A stretch of 64,000 bases of DNA from Diadema setosum (GCF_964275005.1 NC_092686.1:41279833-41343832); one strand, 5' to 3'. Numbered from the stretch's first letter, positions 11,383 through 23,700 are shown. Program-made: numbers and translations. The notes: a model not told the origin generated them from the letters alone.

Positions 11383-11403
11383 AGGTCAAAGGTCAAAAGG
11401 TCA
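11383..11403 (+). promoter_or_regulatory. Candidate nuclear-receptor element (DR1 plus DR2)
   Basis: Three AGGTCA half-sites occur in tandem: 11383-11388, 11390-11395 (spacer 1) and 11398-11403 (spacer 2). DR1 spacing is the classical RXR/HNF4/COUP-type site. The ~700-bp-distant cluster at 10653-10671 is similar. No gene starts nearby, so it would be a distal element. Confidence 0.4.
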
Positions 11404-11411
11404 ATGAACTT

Positions 11412-12119
11412 ATATTGAAAAACACTATAATCACAAATTGCAATATGTGGGTGAGAGTTTGCTTGGCGTTTGCCTTGTTCTTTAAAGACCTCATGGAGGG
11501 GCATAGTACTTATGTTGGGCCAGGCAGATGTACTGTAGCACTGGCAGGTAGAAAACAAAACACTAAACAAAAACATTTCTTATCAACTCGTCCCTGAATA
11601 GTTTCTGCAAGCAGTGCACTAAGAGTCACAATCACAGGGGTGGAGTCACAATTTTTCACTCTTACTCTTGTCTTAATGAGGGTATTTCTGTTACCTTACA
11701 TGTACATTGATGTACAATGCTCATATCAGTGTTTTATTCCCCCCCCCCCCCAAAGATACAGTTTGCAAGGTGAGGTGGTATCACGTCGCTGATTGTCTAA
11801 AAAAACAGGCTAATCTGTCTATAGAGTTGAGTCACAATATTACCCAGGCAGACACAAATTTTCTCAACTTATTTAAAGGCCATAGTAAACATTCAGATTA
11901 TTTGGGTTTTAATGTGGTTTTGATCGAATCATTTTTGTTTTTGCTTTTTTCCTTTTTTTCATCTGTGGCTTTTATCTTTTCAAAATATACTTCTTGCATC
12001 TTGTCTTTATATTAAACTGAAATCTAGTACCAGGTAATTGAAATTAGTGGTGCAGATTAAGGTTATGAAAGAGTCTGATTAGGCCTGAGCATTCAGTACC
12101 AGGTAGATACAAGATGGTA
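11412..12119. other. AT-rich intergenic stretch, nothing recognised
   Basis: Includes a C run at 11740-11750 and T-rich tracts. Open frames here, including one of 172 codons starting at 11079, show no family resemblance or exon signature. Confidence 0.4.
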
Positions 12120-12344
12120 TACTGTATACGCCGTTATTTTCGCGGACAGATATTTTCGCGAATGAGGAGGTCACAGACTTTTTCGCGAGATGTTGTTTTT
12201 GCGAATTGACACCTACGCTAATTTCAATGTACTATTAATCTAGCGTCTGGCAACATTTTCTCGTGTTGTTAAATTTGCTATCCAACTGTGATTCGCAAAA
12301 TTCGCAAAAATAGAATCCTTGAGAAAATAACAGCTTATACAGTA
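12120..12344. mobile_element. TA-flanked MITE (TACTGTATA ends)
   Basis: tactgtatacgccgttattt at the left and aaaataacagcttatacagta at the right are imperfect inverted repeats bordered by TA. The interior has several ttttcgcg/ttcgcaaaa words in both orientations. Confidence 0.65.
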
Positions 12345-13740
12345 TTTCATCGAAAATGTCTGCAAATCTAACCCAAAGAGAGAAGACTGTTTTAAATTGA
12401 ACTTCTTGTAAAGCCTTATGACAAGAACTGGGATGGTGTATAACTCCTTGTTAACTTTTGATGCAAAATTGGTTATCATCCATATTTTATGTTCCTCTAT
12501 GTGCTGAGATTTGCTCAAACCTAATGTGTGTGTGCTTGAAACATCTCAAGCTAAATTACAGATTAAAAAAAACAAAAAACAAAAAACCTTACATGAAGTA
12601 AAAGTGAAATTTCATCACAATACAAAACACAACAATCCAGAGGTTGTGCTAGCTACTAAAACATGGCCTTTTGACACCATGTTAATGACTTGATTACATT
12701 ACAATCATTCTTTAAGATTATGATGCATTGTATTGGTCTGAATTATGTGGATATTCACTGCTAAATATTTCTATATCCAGTTAATTTAAAATGTCTGTCT
12801 CTTTGGGGTACAGTCTCCTGCGAGGGAGAGATGGGTGAGGTTTGATGTGGATGGTGATGATGATGAGGATTATTATTATTATTATTTTATTTATTTAAAT
12901 CCTACATCAGTTCTTGTACTGTTAAGCAGTGTATATTGTTAGCATATTCTTAATAACTGTGTTAGCTGAACATAATTCTTACCAGATGCTAAGCTCAAGC
13001 ACAGGAAAGTTCTTTGCCTCTGGTTTACACTTAGGATTTGTATTGTTTTGTCTTGTTTTTGGCACATAAGTAGAAAGATGAATGGTATTAAAAAGTTTTG
13101 TATGAAAAGCAAATTTGCTGTGATATCTAACATGAGAAATATTTTCATCAGATCTAAAACAATGTTTGCTTTTTTTTTCACCCAAATCTCATAAGAATTT
13201 GTCAATAACTGTGGGGGGAACTTTTTAGAAGCATTACCAGTGCATGTGCAGATATCCCAACTGTTCTGTGGTGCTTACCTCTCCTTTGGTTGATGAGAGT
13301 CACAATGCACCGATCCCAGGGAGATTTGAATGTGCATATGTATAAATGTGTACTTATCATTGTTGTATTTTGTGTAAATAGATGTCTGTTATTTAAAATG
13401 AAATGAAACAATAGAACATCATCTAATGGTATGCAACAGTGTGCATTTATTGTATTTTGCAGCATTACCTTATGGTTGAGATGAATGAAATGTCTGTGCA
13501 TGCAAAGTGCATAATGCTGGAGTAATACAATGTGCAGGATATGCAGCGAGTAAAATTACACTTTTTGGCTGGCAATGGGGAAGACTTTTAATAAGGATAA
13601 TGATCAAATTAGCATCCTGGACATGTTTCTTACAACCACTACACCTGTAAGGAGTGACTGATTTGAGAATGTAGAGGAATAGAGAGAGAGAAGGATATAT
13701 TACATCTTTCACTATCTATCAGCTATCTGTTATTTCTCTC
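12345..13740. other. Intergenic AT-rich DNA, no gene recognised
   Basis: Contains short simple repeats (gatgatgatgagg then attatt at ~12855-12890). No exon or repeat family identified. Confidence 0.4.
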
Positions 13741-13751
13741 TCTCTATATAA

Positions 13752-13783
<32 letters not shown>

Positions 13784-14093
13784 ATATATATAAATAGCGA
13801 AAACTTTGAGCAAAGAAAGTGGGTTTTCATCGGGATTCGAACCCGAGACCTCCGGATTACTAGACCGGTGCTCTACCGACTGAGCTATTGAAAGCCCTAG
13901 ATCGGTGTTCGTCCCAAACCCTTAACTCTCTTTGCTCGTGTGGTCAGAAGCTATAGTGTGTGTATGTGTGCCACACACACACACATTAACCTGACATAAA
14001 CCCAAATGATGTAAATCAACTTTGGAATAAATGTGAGGGATCGCCGAAGCGATGCAGCTTTTTGTAATATATTTTGAAAGTTTTCGCTATTTA
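13741..14093. mobile_element. SINE/MITE-like element with tRNA-like core next to a TA microsatellite
   Basis: aaatagcgaaaacttt at 13792-13808 is repeated inverted as aaagttttcgctattt at 14077-14093, enclosing ~270 bp that contains a minus-strand tRNA-like sequence and an ACAC tract. A (TA)n tract abuts the left arm. The inverted ends are unusual for a plain SINE. Confidence 0.55.
13821..13897 (-). tRNA. tRNA-like sequence, probably Thr(AGT)-type pseudogene or SINE head
   Basis: On the minus strand: D arm GCTC-AGTCGGTA-GAGC, anticodon arm CCGGT-CTAGTAA-TCCGG (loop anticodon AGT), and T arm TCGGG-TTCGAAT-CCCGA. The D and T arms pair perfectly, the anticodon stem has one T-T mismatch, and the acceptor stem is imperfect and offset by a base. 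A- and B-box promoters are intact. Because it is embedded in an element with inverted ends, a mobile tRNA derivative is more likely than a working tRNA gene. Confidence 0.5.
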
Positions 14094-14133
14094 TTATTAC
14101 AATTGTTTCTGGTCAGTTTTTCCTTCCTTGTTT

Positions 14134-14137
<4 letters not shown>

Positions 14138-14188
<51 letters not shown>

Positions 14189-14370
14189 TATATGTATACA
14201 CAATTGTATATAAAATCTTGGAATTTTCCACGTGTTGGACTTCAAATGTTATCATTATAAGAAGAATGAGTCTCAACTACGCCATCTGTCAATCCAACAA
14301 GAAGGTTTTTATTCACAAAATTTTAAACCCGCCTCGGGCCTTTGTCAGTGTAGTGTCATTCTTTACATAG

Positions 14371-14441
<71 letters not shown>
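14138..14441. repeat. Two (TA)n microsatellites flanking a short hammerhead-like cassette
   Basis: Pure TA tracts lie at 14138-14180 and 14373-14441. Between them, minus strand, is cactgacaaaggcccgaggc followed by gggtttaaaattttgtgaat and aaaaacc. Layout resembles the cassettes at 46660-46860 and 47275-47365. Confidence 0.6.
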
Positions 14442-14452
<11 letters not shown>

Positions 14453-15540
14453 GCTGTATATCTGCACACGTATGAGTGTGTTGGTGTGTGAATGCACATG
14501 TGAGAGAGCAAGAGACACAGTGGAGAGAGGGGGGAGGGAGGGAGTTAGAATTGCAGAAAAACAGAGATAGAGAAAAAAGTGCTTGATGGCTTGGAATAAA
14601 GAGTTGGGCCTGCTGACATAAGGTGACCTCCTTGAAAGCACTGACAACTATTATCTGACTATTTTCTATCATTGTATGTTTTTGATAATCCTTAAATTCT
14701 TTTGACATATTTTATTACATACTCATCTTCACATTTTTCCGGCCAGAGCTGCTGAGATGTCGGGCTCATTTTTGTGAAATGCCTCATAGCATGCCTAAGC
14801 TGCCGTGTATTTTGTGTATAGTGCATCATGCAGACAACATTTATTCCCGTCCCTTTTCAGACGTGGAACTACGGGACATAAATTGCTCTTTGTTTCTTGT
14901 ATCCTTGATACGCACTCTGTCTCACTTTACTTATCGAATAATCCCTGCATGATAAGGCGCTTCATCAATGAAGGCCTTTATCCAGTGACTCCAAATAATA
15001 AAAGAGGCCATCCCGACTTTGGGCGATCGTTAGATCGAGCCTACACAGGCCGAGTGCGCAACAGGCGGGACCATCGACCGACTCTCAAAATAAGCACGGG
15101 GTAATAGTCTGAATTCAGTCCGTGTTTTGACTTCGCATGGATCGGTTGGTTAAAGTGAATTAACATAGTTTCATTTTGGCCCCAAATAAAAAAGCAAGTC
15201 TTTTGAATCCTCCTAGAAATGAATATGTTACAATCGGGCTTGATTGGGCGTGAAATTGATATATTTCAAGAAAGACGGCTTGCTCAGAAGACAAGTAGAT
15301 TTTTTTCTCATCCATTTTAAAATAGGCAACGTGAGCTGTGAGTAATATCAAAAGTCTCTCACTTTATTTTTATTCTCCTTTTGGAAGTCTTTTGTAAAAC
15401 TTCTCCAACATCCGACTCGAGTTTACATTGTAGTAGCCATCAGCCTCTCGTAAAACTACATCTAATTTAACTTCAGACCTTTGACTGGGCTTTTTAAAGT
15501 TATAGCACGCTTTGATTAAAGACTATACAAACTTTACTTT
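14442..15540. other. Intergenic, no gene recognised
   Basis: Begins with an AC/AG-rich tract (14442-14575), then mixed single-copy-looking DNA. Frames of many Tyr-Ile pairs here are translated TA microsatellite. Confidence 0.4.
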
Positions 15541-15924
15541 GGTAACCATAGCGACATGCCTCGTATTGACGCTACCTGTCGTTTGTGTATTGTAGCTCTG
15601 CGTGTGTCCATCGTTCAGGCGCTTGTGTATGTACCGGTAGCGATCCGCGTACCCCACCGCCAGCCTAGCCGCCGCTTGCCCGTTGACCGTACCCGTACCG
15701 ATACCCGGTGCATGCGTTCAGTGTGTGGTATGGGACAGCTCCAGCTTACATTGGATCCGTTCCTCTGGTGTGTTTCTATATCGATTTTGATAAAGTGTCT
15801 AACGTTAGGACAAACACGTCATAACGTCAGAGTCAATATTGCTTGTTGGATAATTCCTCTGAACTGCGAGTTTCCAACAACACATAATATTGAGAGGGAG
15901 TTGTAAGAGTCACCACTCTGAGAT
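15541..15924 (+). promoter_or_regulatory. Possible SMKR1 promoter and non-coding first exon
   Basis: This stretch is CpG-richer than its surroundings (for example 15630-15720) and ends at a strong donor, GAT|gtaagtat, at 15924. It precedes the SMKR1 start exon by 1.36 kb. A 5' UTR exon ending here is plausible, but no conserved peptide or TATA box confirms it. Confidence 0.3.
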
Positions 15925-16364
15925 GTAAGTATCGAGAATCAGTGCCAAAATCGTAATTTTTCTGGTCTGGGACGCGCGTATGCCTGCCTGCGCGGCTGGA
16001 TGATGGGGACCAGACGGGATATTACACTATTCACTATTAAATTTAGACCGTTAATTTAGAAAACGTACATCAACACCATGAGCCTGTAGATAATGTCGAT
16101 AGATTTTGGAGTAACAATGCAATGGGGGTACAGATTTCCAGATCTAGAATCTAGACTTCTAACACAAGTTCACAACTGATGAGTGATGTTGCAAGTTACA
16201 TGAACTTCTGTACTAACTCGTTAAAGATGCTCTTCCCTAGTAACGTTAATAGTAGAAACTCTAGATCTACTATTAATTTCTACCTAACGTTATGGGTGGT
16301 TAGGCAGGCTTAAAGTTTAGACTGTTCTAACTGTTAGAATCTAGGCCTAGAAGTCTAGATAGAT

Positions 16365-16590
16365 CCCCCCCCCCCATAACGACGTTAGGCCCCCCACTTT
16401 TTTTTCCCCCCCCCTCGGAAGTGCGTATTAAACTCAGTGGCACTAATGTTAGAAAGAAATAGAAGTGTGAGCGCAGTACCACTACCAGGCTTTCTTTTTG
16501 TTGTGAAGTCCATTTTTTTTTTTTTTTTTTTTTTTTTGCTTGTCAGCTGAAGAAACCCCGGAAGTGGCATCAGAAGCTGTGCTGAAGGCC
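16365..16590. repeat. Low-complexity C-, T- and TC-rich tracts
   Basis: Homopolymer runs of C (16367-16376), T/C (16397-16415) and T (16514-16537) with no gene content. Confidence 0.7.
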
Positions 16591-17284
16591 TTTTTTTTTC
16601 CCCACAAAGATTTTATTTGTGGGACCTATTCTGCGCTTATCGATGTTGCATCTTGATGATATTTTTTGTCCAGACATGTACATGTATGTACATGTTGATG
16701 CACAACAGAACATCTGTGAATATTGACAGTATTGTTGGATTGGCGGGGGAGGGGGGATAATCTTTGGAAACATGTACAGTAGATGTGAAACGTGTCTACT
16801 TTCACCCAATTGAAATGGCTCAACAATGGGGATGGGGGCACCATTGTTGATAACTTGTTTCGTATGTACCGTACATGTAAGTTCAGATCATGTATGCTAG
16901 ACATGTAATGTTTGACCTGGAAGGTGGGAATAGACTCCCTGGTTTGACAGTGACATTTTATATGAGTGTTTAAAAGGTAGGTCCTACTTGTATCAGGTAA
17001 GGATGTACATACCCACATTTTCACCATTGATGTATCCTTTGCAGTAAAATGCTATCAAAAAGATAAGTTCAGAAATTAACTAGCCAGAATTAATGGAAAT
17101 TTATGATATCTTGTCATGGCATTTGACACTAATAATCTACCTGCTGTCACAAGTCAACTTTGCATTTATAGATTGATCACTGCGGTGAATGGGGTGGACA
17201 TACTGAAGTCAATATGAAAATCTTTAAGCAGAGTCTCAAGTTTACAAACTTTGTACTGTACATGTACTCATTCTTACTTTACAG

Positions 17285-17402
17285 ATGCCAATGAGGATAT
17301 GAAGGTGTCCTTGGGAAGGGTCCCAAGAATTCATCCGTATTTCTGAGCAAATTGTGCAGTTGGATAAACCTGTCCATTGTCCCTCAAGGCCAAGTCATCA
17401 TG
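17285..17402 (+). CDS. SMKR1: SMKR1 start exon (5' UTR plus initiator ATG only)
   Basis: Bounded by tttacag and donor gtatgt. The only coding part is the last three bases, ATG at 17400-17402, in context gtcatcATGg. Splicing places this ATG directly before CCT GGC AAG AAG of the next exon, giving MPGKKG, close to the MPAKGKKG start of the vertebrate protein. The preceding bases would be 5' UTR. Confidence 0.75.
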
Positions 17403-18536
17403 GTATGTACAATCTGTGCACAGTTTCTTGTAGAAATGTTAGTGGGAAGTAAACATGCTTACAAGAGTTCTTTGTACAATTATATGTGGTATATTTTTCG
17501 GTGTCTTTAACAAATTTATGCATTGAAGGATATTAGTGAAATCAATAGCCCATAGAAATATATTGCTTCCCATAACACAAATGCATTGTATCATACATAC
17601 TATGTATCATATGTACAGTAAAGGTCAAAGATTGCATGTTTTTCTCGTCAAAAGTAGTCATTACCGGTACTCCTTTCTCATCCTGTGGAATATGGTTATT
17701 TGAAAATCCAGCAACTCAGAAAATTGCCTTACAGGTTCCAGTTAATACACCATACAGTGTATACCATAAACATGTACAATACAGTATACTGCATGAATAT
17801 AATCATGCAGCTACACAGAATGAGATCGAGGAAAATGTTCCTGCAGTGTATTATTCATGAATACATTTGATTTAATTTAATTTAATTTCCCTTATTTCCA
17901 CATTGAAAATAACAATCATTACATTTTCAAGTCATTATATAGTATAAACATCAATTGCACAGATAGTATCTGCAGTCACTTTTGCATTAGTCCAGACTTT
18001 GAAATTTTTCAGAGATTGCATCTCATTATTGGGATGGTTTAATATATTAGTTTCTCTTGATTCTTTGTATTGCTATGTACCTCAAGAAGTAGTTCAGTTA
18101 GAATACTGATTGTTTGTGTAGTGATTTCATTCTAATGGTGTATGAAATCAGCAGTGTGATGATGTGACAGTGACATTATTGCTTTGGTAATGATTGCATT
18201 CATTATTTGTGTTATATCAGTGCTGAGCTGCATTGTAAAGTTTCTTGACTGTAGACTTTGATCCCAAATGGGGGTAAACAGAAAATATTTTATGAATACT
18301 ACATACAGTATAACTTTACAACATCCAAGTGAGAGAATGTCAAAATCCTCAGTCCTTATTTATAATACAGTAACTACAATGTTGATGGTTTTACTTTGGG
18401 CATTGTATTGATGAGACAGTGATTGATTTTGGACAGCCAGCTTAATGCCATCTTAGACCAAGTTACTAACCGTAACATGACTCTTGTAACTTTTTCCTTA
18501 TTTGCCAGTCTACATAATCGCTGTAATCAGCACACA

Positions 18537-18600
18537 CATACACACAAACACACACACACTCTCTCACACACTCACATACACCCTCACTGTCACTCTCATA
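18537..18600. repeat. (CA)n/(CTCA)n microsatellite
   Basis: Imperfect cacaca and ctcaca repeats in the SMKR1 intron. Confidence 0.8.
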
Positions 18601-18721
18601 TTCAAATAGACATTGCCTGTCATAGGAAAAGGAAATAAGTGCACTATGGATTCATGAGAAAATGTGTGGTGGTTGTGTACATGTAAATATGTAGTAAAAT
18701 ATTTTGTTGTTGTTCTTGCAG

Positions 18722-18988
18722 CCTGGCAAGAAGGGATTCAGTCGCAGTGCCAAGGCCTTGCCGAGGGGTCGAAGCCGAAGTAAGAGTCCCAAGAAAGGAG
18801 GAAAGAAGAAATCCCGATCAGCTTCCCCTAGCCAGAAGAAGCCAGTAGATCTAATGAGTCCTGCTGCCATGACCAATGCCTACTACATTGCCCATGGACC
18901 TGTTGACTTTCTGGACATTCGGGGCTTTGGCTGGCCCAATGCTCCAAAGGGAAAAAAGAAAGGGAAGGGCAAGAAGAAGAAGAAATGA
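18722..18988 (+). CDS. SMKR1: SMKR1-like small lysine-rich protein, main coding exon
   Basis: Follows acceptor gttcttgcag; stop TGA at 18986-18988. With the spliced ATG at 17400 the protein has 89 residues. Residues ~2-45 are Arg/Ser/Lys-rich low complexity ([19 protein letters not shown]). The conserved core is [15 protein letters not shown]...[17 protein letters not shown], matching human small lysine-rich protein 1 (LSPAAM, YYIAH, LRGFHWPGAPKGKK). The tail is poly-Lys. There is no signal peptide or membrane segment; the basic tails suggest a nucleic-acid-binding, nucleolar or axonemal small protein, but the family's role is not settled. The gene lies ~9 kb downstream of STRIP on the same strand. 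Confidence 0.88.
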   Translation, partial: PGKKGFSRSAKALPRGRSRSKSPKKGGKKKSRSASPSQKKPVDLMSPAAMTNAYYIAHGPVDFLDIRGFGWPNAPKGKKKGKGKKKKK

Positions 18989-21138
18989 CAAACTGCTTGC
19001 CATAAACCCTATAGTTTATAGGTGGCATCATGAAGGCAGTAGACATCATGTCAGAACTGAAGTAAAGCCAGTTGACATACAAGTGTACATGCTGGAGTGG
19101 TGCCAGAAGAATCCCGTAGTATATGTTTTGAATGAAAAATTGAATGACAGTGAAAAATTCAGGAGGCTGGTGAGTCCACAAGTCTGAGGATGATCATTTT
19201 CTTTATTATTATTTTTTGGTGTTTGTTTTGTGTTTGTTGTTGTTGTTGTTTTTTAATATGAAGGTGAGTACCAGGAGGCAGACCTTTTCTCACTGTAAAA
19301 ACCCCTTAGGGCCAGTGAGTTAGGCCGAGTTAGGAGACCGTTAGGCCGAGCTAGGAGACCGTGAAGTATGGTTTGTCCCAGAAATAAATCTGGAATGATT
19401 ATGAATATCAAGTTGCTTGTGTGATTTTGTTTCCAGAGAGGGTGTGAAAAGACAACTAAAAGAAAATTGCGCACAATTTGATATGTTATGTACATGTACA
19501 TGTGCATTAAACTTGCAGATGTTGTTTTTGCAGACCAAGGCAGGCAAACTGATAATCCCAATAATTCCTTTAGAAGCTTACAAAAATGGAATGTTTGTAA
19601 TATACATAGTTTGAATCAGAATGGTTGCGTAAATACTGAGCTGAACATACAGTAAAGGCAATTACTTCTCGCAGTACACTCTGTATACACACACATTCAG
19701 GTGTGTCAGTTTGATGTGAATTTTCTATGAAGTACACTGTATTGCGAGATAGTGTAGTGTTGTATTTATTGTCCACAAGAGATACATGTACCAGGTGAGG
19801 ACTAAAAGAGTAAACATGTGATGAATGTTCTTAACGAAGTGCGCCTACATGTGCATATCTTTTTGTTCACATTTCTTCTTCTTTTTTTAACATGAAGAAA
19901 TATCTGCTGCACTATCAAAATGATCAAAGATAACTTTATGCAGTCCAGCAATTAATCATGGACTTTATCAAAGTTTTACAGTACTGTATTGTTAATGTGA
20001 TACATATGATTCAATACTTGTGATTCAATCAGTGTGAGCTTTGTGACTTCTGGATTGATAATGAAGTCTTGCAAGCAATGTTGTAGTCATAGTCAATCCA
20101 CAAATGCACCAGTTTTGCCCGTTTCTATCTCTAATGGCAAGAGTAAATGGAGTTCTGAATTCACCAAATTATAGAAGGGCTTTATTTTTGTAAAAAAGGG
20201 GTGTGTTTTACTCACTAGAGTAGAGTACCCCCTTTCCAGAAATTGTGTATAGAAGATGTTATATTTCATTCACAAAAGGGGAGAATCCTACCATAAATTG
20301 TGTACAGAATTTGACTCAAATTACAGTATTACATTCAGAAGTAAAGGTTGTTACAGTACACCATTTAATGTAAATCTTGTCATCAAGGTATTGTATGCAT
20401 TCCCTTGTCTTCGAAGTCTCAGAAGTGTTGTTATCTTTGTACTCATACAATGTATTGACATTAGATAGTAACAAAATCATCTCTAAAATTTTTCATTTGC
20501 CGGCAGTATTGCATTACTGTTCATTTTTCTCAATCCCTATTCTACAGTAATTTGTTGAAATTGGGGGCATACATGTACAGTGTACATACGTATAAAATCA
20601 GCAGTTGCCTGCAGCCCCATAGTACAGTGTATACAAACTGCCCCATACTAAACCACCGCCTTTTGGTTCTTAATGGTGTGTTTGTACAGTAGTGTACGTG
20701 TAATGTACCTTGTCCGATACAATCAGAATAAAAATGTCTGGCAGTGTCAATTAACCAAGTAGAATGTTACATGGTATATCAAATAGATAATATTATGCAC
20801 TGCTTTTATTTCGTTATATTATGCCCCTTGGAATCTCATCTTTTTACTATTATCCTTGAAGCAAAAGATATGCCCCTTGAGGCAGTGATATTGGCATTGC
20901 CCTGAAAAGCATTCCATGATGCATATATTGTTGGAGATATTGCATTAATCTAAACATCATGTCTAATTTTTTAGGAGATATTGTGTGAATGCCTTCAGTG
21001 TAGATTCTGGGCAGATGAACATTTATGTCTTTGCGCATCCATAAAAGATTACAAATTTGCATTTGGTGGATTGAGTGAGCCTTAGAACTAAACAACATGA
21101 CAGTATTGTGGGTGCAGAATGATTTAGATACACTTATA
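18989..21138 (+). other. SMKR1 3' UTR and flank
   Basis: No further coding exon is seen. AATAAA at about 19383 is the nearest plausible poly(A) signal. A short tandem repeat (ttaggccgagttaggagaccg, two units) lies at 19319-19364. Confidence 0.4.
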
Positions 21139-21140
21139 TA

Positions 21141-21329
21141 CAGTCAGCCTTGCCCAAGTCGAATCTACATTATTTGGACTGAAGAAATAGTTTTGACTAA
21201 GAGAAAGTTTGACTTACAAGGGATTAAAATCAATGGAACATTTAAAGAGAAGAGGACTTGAAAAGACCCTTGACTTACATGTAGGCGATTATTCAACTAA
21301 TGCAAGGTCGTCTTACGCAAGGTTGACTG
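21141..21329. mobile_element. Pogo/Tigger-like MITE
   Basis: Ends cagtcagccttgcccaagtc and cttacgcaaggttgactg are inverted repeats, flanked by TA at 21139-21140 and 21330-21331. Interior words cttacaaggg, gactaagaga and cttacatgtagg are of the kind seen in Tigger derivatives. Confidence 0.72.
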
Positions 21330-21331
21330 TA

Positions 21332-22860
21332 ACTTTATGTAATGATATGCTGGTGAATGGATTTCAGAATATGTTATTTGTGAATAAACATTTTCACTGT
21401 ATTTCTTTCTTCAGTATCTGTTAAGTTTGCATTACTGACTCCATTGTGTGGTCGTAGTTGCCTGTAAATTTAGGGCATTTACAGTAACTGGCAAGGGATT
21501 TGTCTCGAGCATCTGTGATGCCTGTTGCAGGTAGAAGGTGGAATAGATAATGTGAAGTTATTGATGTCAATATTTTTTTTTTTCAGTCCCTGAATATTGC
21601 AGCTAGGAGTGTAACCTGCCTCTGCTTCTTTTCAGGGATTGGTGCTTATTGATTTGCATGTTTTCCCAAAAGAATTGTTCCTTTGTGGTGTTTACATGTA
21701 TTTCTCTTACAATTATGTGTACAGCATGCCAAACAATGCACAGATGCTGCTGTTACACATTCAATGTCTTATAGTACTACACTGTGTGTCATGATAATGA
21801 CTATGCTGTTCAATTTCATGTAGAGTGACAGCAAGAGCTGGGACTGGGAGAAACACATCAACTAAGATACTGTACAGTCTGTATTCGACTTCTGCATGTA
21901 CAAAGGAATAACTACCAAGTTAGGCTATTTGGGAGTGTATAAATTGGATTGTTTTCCCATCATTAGCCGATGATTTGGCATACAATTTTGCGCTGTCAAC
22001 TAAGGCAAAGTTGACTCTGTTAGCTGTTTAAACAATACGGTCATTGATCAACTTCACAATTGCTGGCCGTCTACGCATTATAAAGCAATTGTGGGAATGA
22101 ATGTAATTTATATAGATACAATACACTGTATATGTAATAAAGATCTATATTCAAGGTGTTTATTTCATTTATCCTTTTGAGTCTCGTGAGTCATTTTTGA
22201 GGTCCCATTCTGATGGTGTGTGCTTAGTTGAATATGCAGCGTTCAAATTTGTGTCTTTCAAATTTGTGAGTGTCTGGTGGTTCAGTGGGGTATAAATTTG
22301 TCACTGAATACTTGTTGAAAACTGACTGCTTTATTGTCGCTCCAAGCTGCTGAAGGGCGCCCTCATAGATGTGTATTACAACACAACTCAAGGGCGCCCT
22401 AATACTAAGTCTTTGCTCCCATTGTTTCTATGTACATGTATAACATGCTGAGTACACAACTCTTGTCCAATGATGAATAATTATAGGCGTTTGTATCAAT
22501 GTCTGTTTGGCTAATATCGCCACCTTTAGCTAGCTTATCCCGACTCACAAGTAATTAGTGCTTGGTAGTTCCAGGGAATGTTCATCTCGCCTCCCTGGTA
22601 GTTTCGTACCCATCTTATTGCTCCTTGCCGCAGCTTAACTTTTCAGGTCTTGAATACATGTACAGATCATGACATAAGAAAAGTTTGTTTCAGCTCTTCA
22701 CTTCTGTCTGTTTTCTCCGTCCCACCCCTTGTGATTTTTATTCAGTTCAGCTTGGCACCATGAATGACTTTGCATGATATTTCATCCGAGAGGAAAAGTC
22801 CCCACAAAAAAAAAAAAAAGATAGAACAAAGAAACCAAAACTGAGTGAATTTTCACAAGG
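21332..22860. other. Intergenic, no gene recognised
   Basis: Contains two copies of agggcgccct around 22354-22402, separated by ~30 bp, and otherwise AT-rich unique-looking DNA. Confidence 0.4.
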
Positions 22861-22864
22861 ATTT

Positions 22865-23700
22865 CTTAGCTTGTATTTATATTTATTGGATTTATTCATT
22901 TCTGTATTTTCTGTTTTCAAATATCAAAAGGCAGAGTGGTACAAGGAGCAGAGTGAAAAACAAAACAACAAAAACAGACAAGCAGAACAATCTTGAGATA
23001 TAGCAAGGTGTTAAGTGCATACAGAAACAGTACGTAAACAGGGAACAAATATACTGATATAGCTGTGCCAACAAGAATACTTTTAATCTTCCTTAGGGTA
23101 CCGAGAAGATATTTTCGATAAATGTAATTCTATTCATGTTGATCATTTTAACTCAAAAGTGTAATGACTGATAAAAATTCTGTGTGAAATATCTGATATG
23201 GAGAATTACAGAAAGTCAGGAGAAAAATGTTTAACTTATTTCTAAAAGATAATACGTGTATACCCAAAAGGGGTCCACACTGAAAAGCACCTCTATGAGA
23301 AAAATTCATTTGCAGTAATCAATATTGGGCTTTGATAGATACAGTGTATAATTTTCTTTTGGACCTAAGCACAAATATTGATGTTGGCTGTATTTAAAAC
23401 AAATCCTGTAAAAATACTGAGGGGACAGTCCATTAATTGCTTTATAAACCATGGAATATAAAATTTAATGACAAAAAAAAAAAAACAAGTCTAGATTCAA
23501 ACAATTTATACCCTATACATGTTCCCAGGGGCTATGCGAATAGCTCTATATTGCAATTTTTGTAAAGGGGTTATGTGCTTAGCAGCTGCCGTACATGTTA
23601 TATCCCCGTAATAAAAAATCGGGAGCATGATTGCGTTATATACTATTTTCAAACCAGATAATATGGGTGAATAATAAAAAAAAACAAACAAACAAAACTT
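22865..23700 (-). mobile_element. LINE remnant (3' end, minus strand)
   Basis: Minus-strand translation around 23506-23660 gives GLKIVYNAIMLPIFYYGDIT and LQKLQYRAIRI, the C-terminal reverse-transcriptase segment of Jockey/CR1-type LINEs (family form: YNAIVLPHFDYCDIVW...KLQKLQNRAARI). The rest looks like 3' UTR. It is truncated and decayed. Confidence 0.65.

Noticed and set aside
11079-11597. 172-codon open frame after STRIP
   Set aside because: No family resemblance, biased composition, overlapping frames on the other strand, no splice or start context; likely chance.
14074-14708. Open frames on both strands with long Tyr-Ile runs
   Set aside because: They are translated (TA)n microsatellite.
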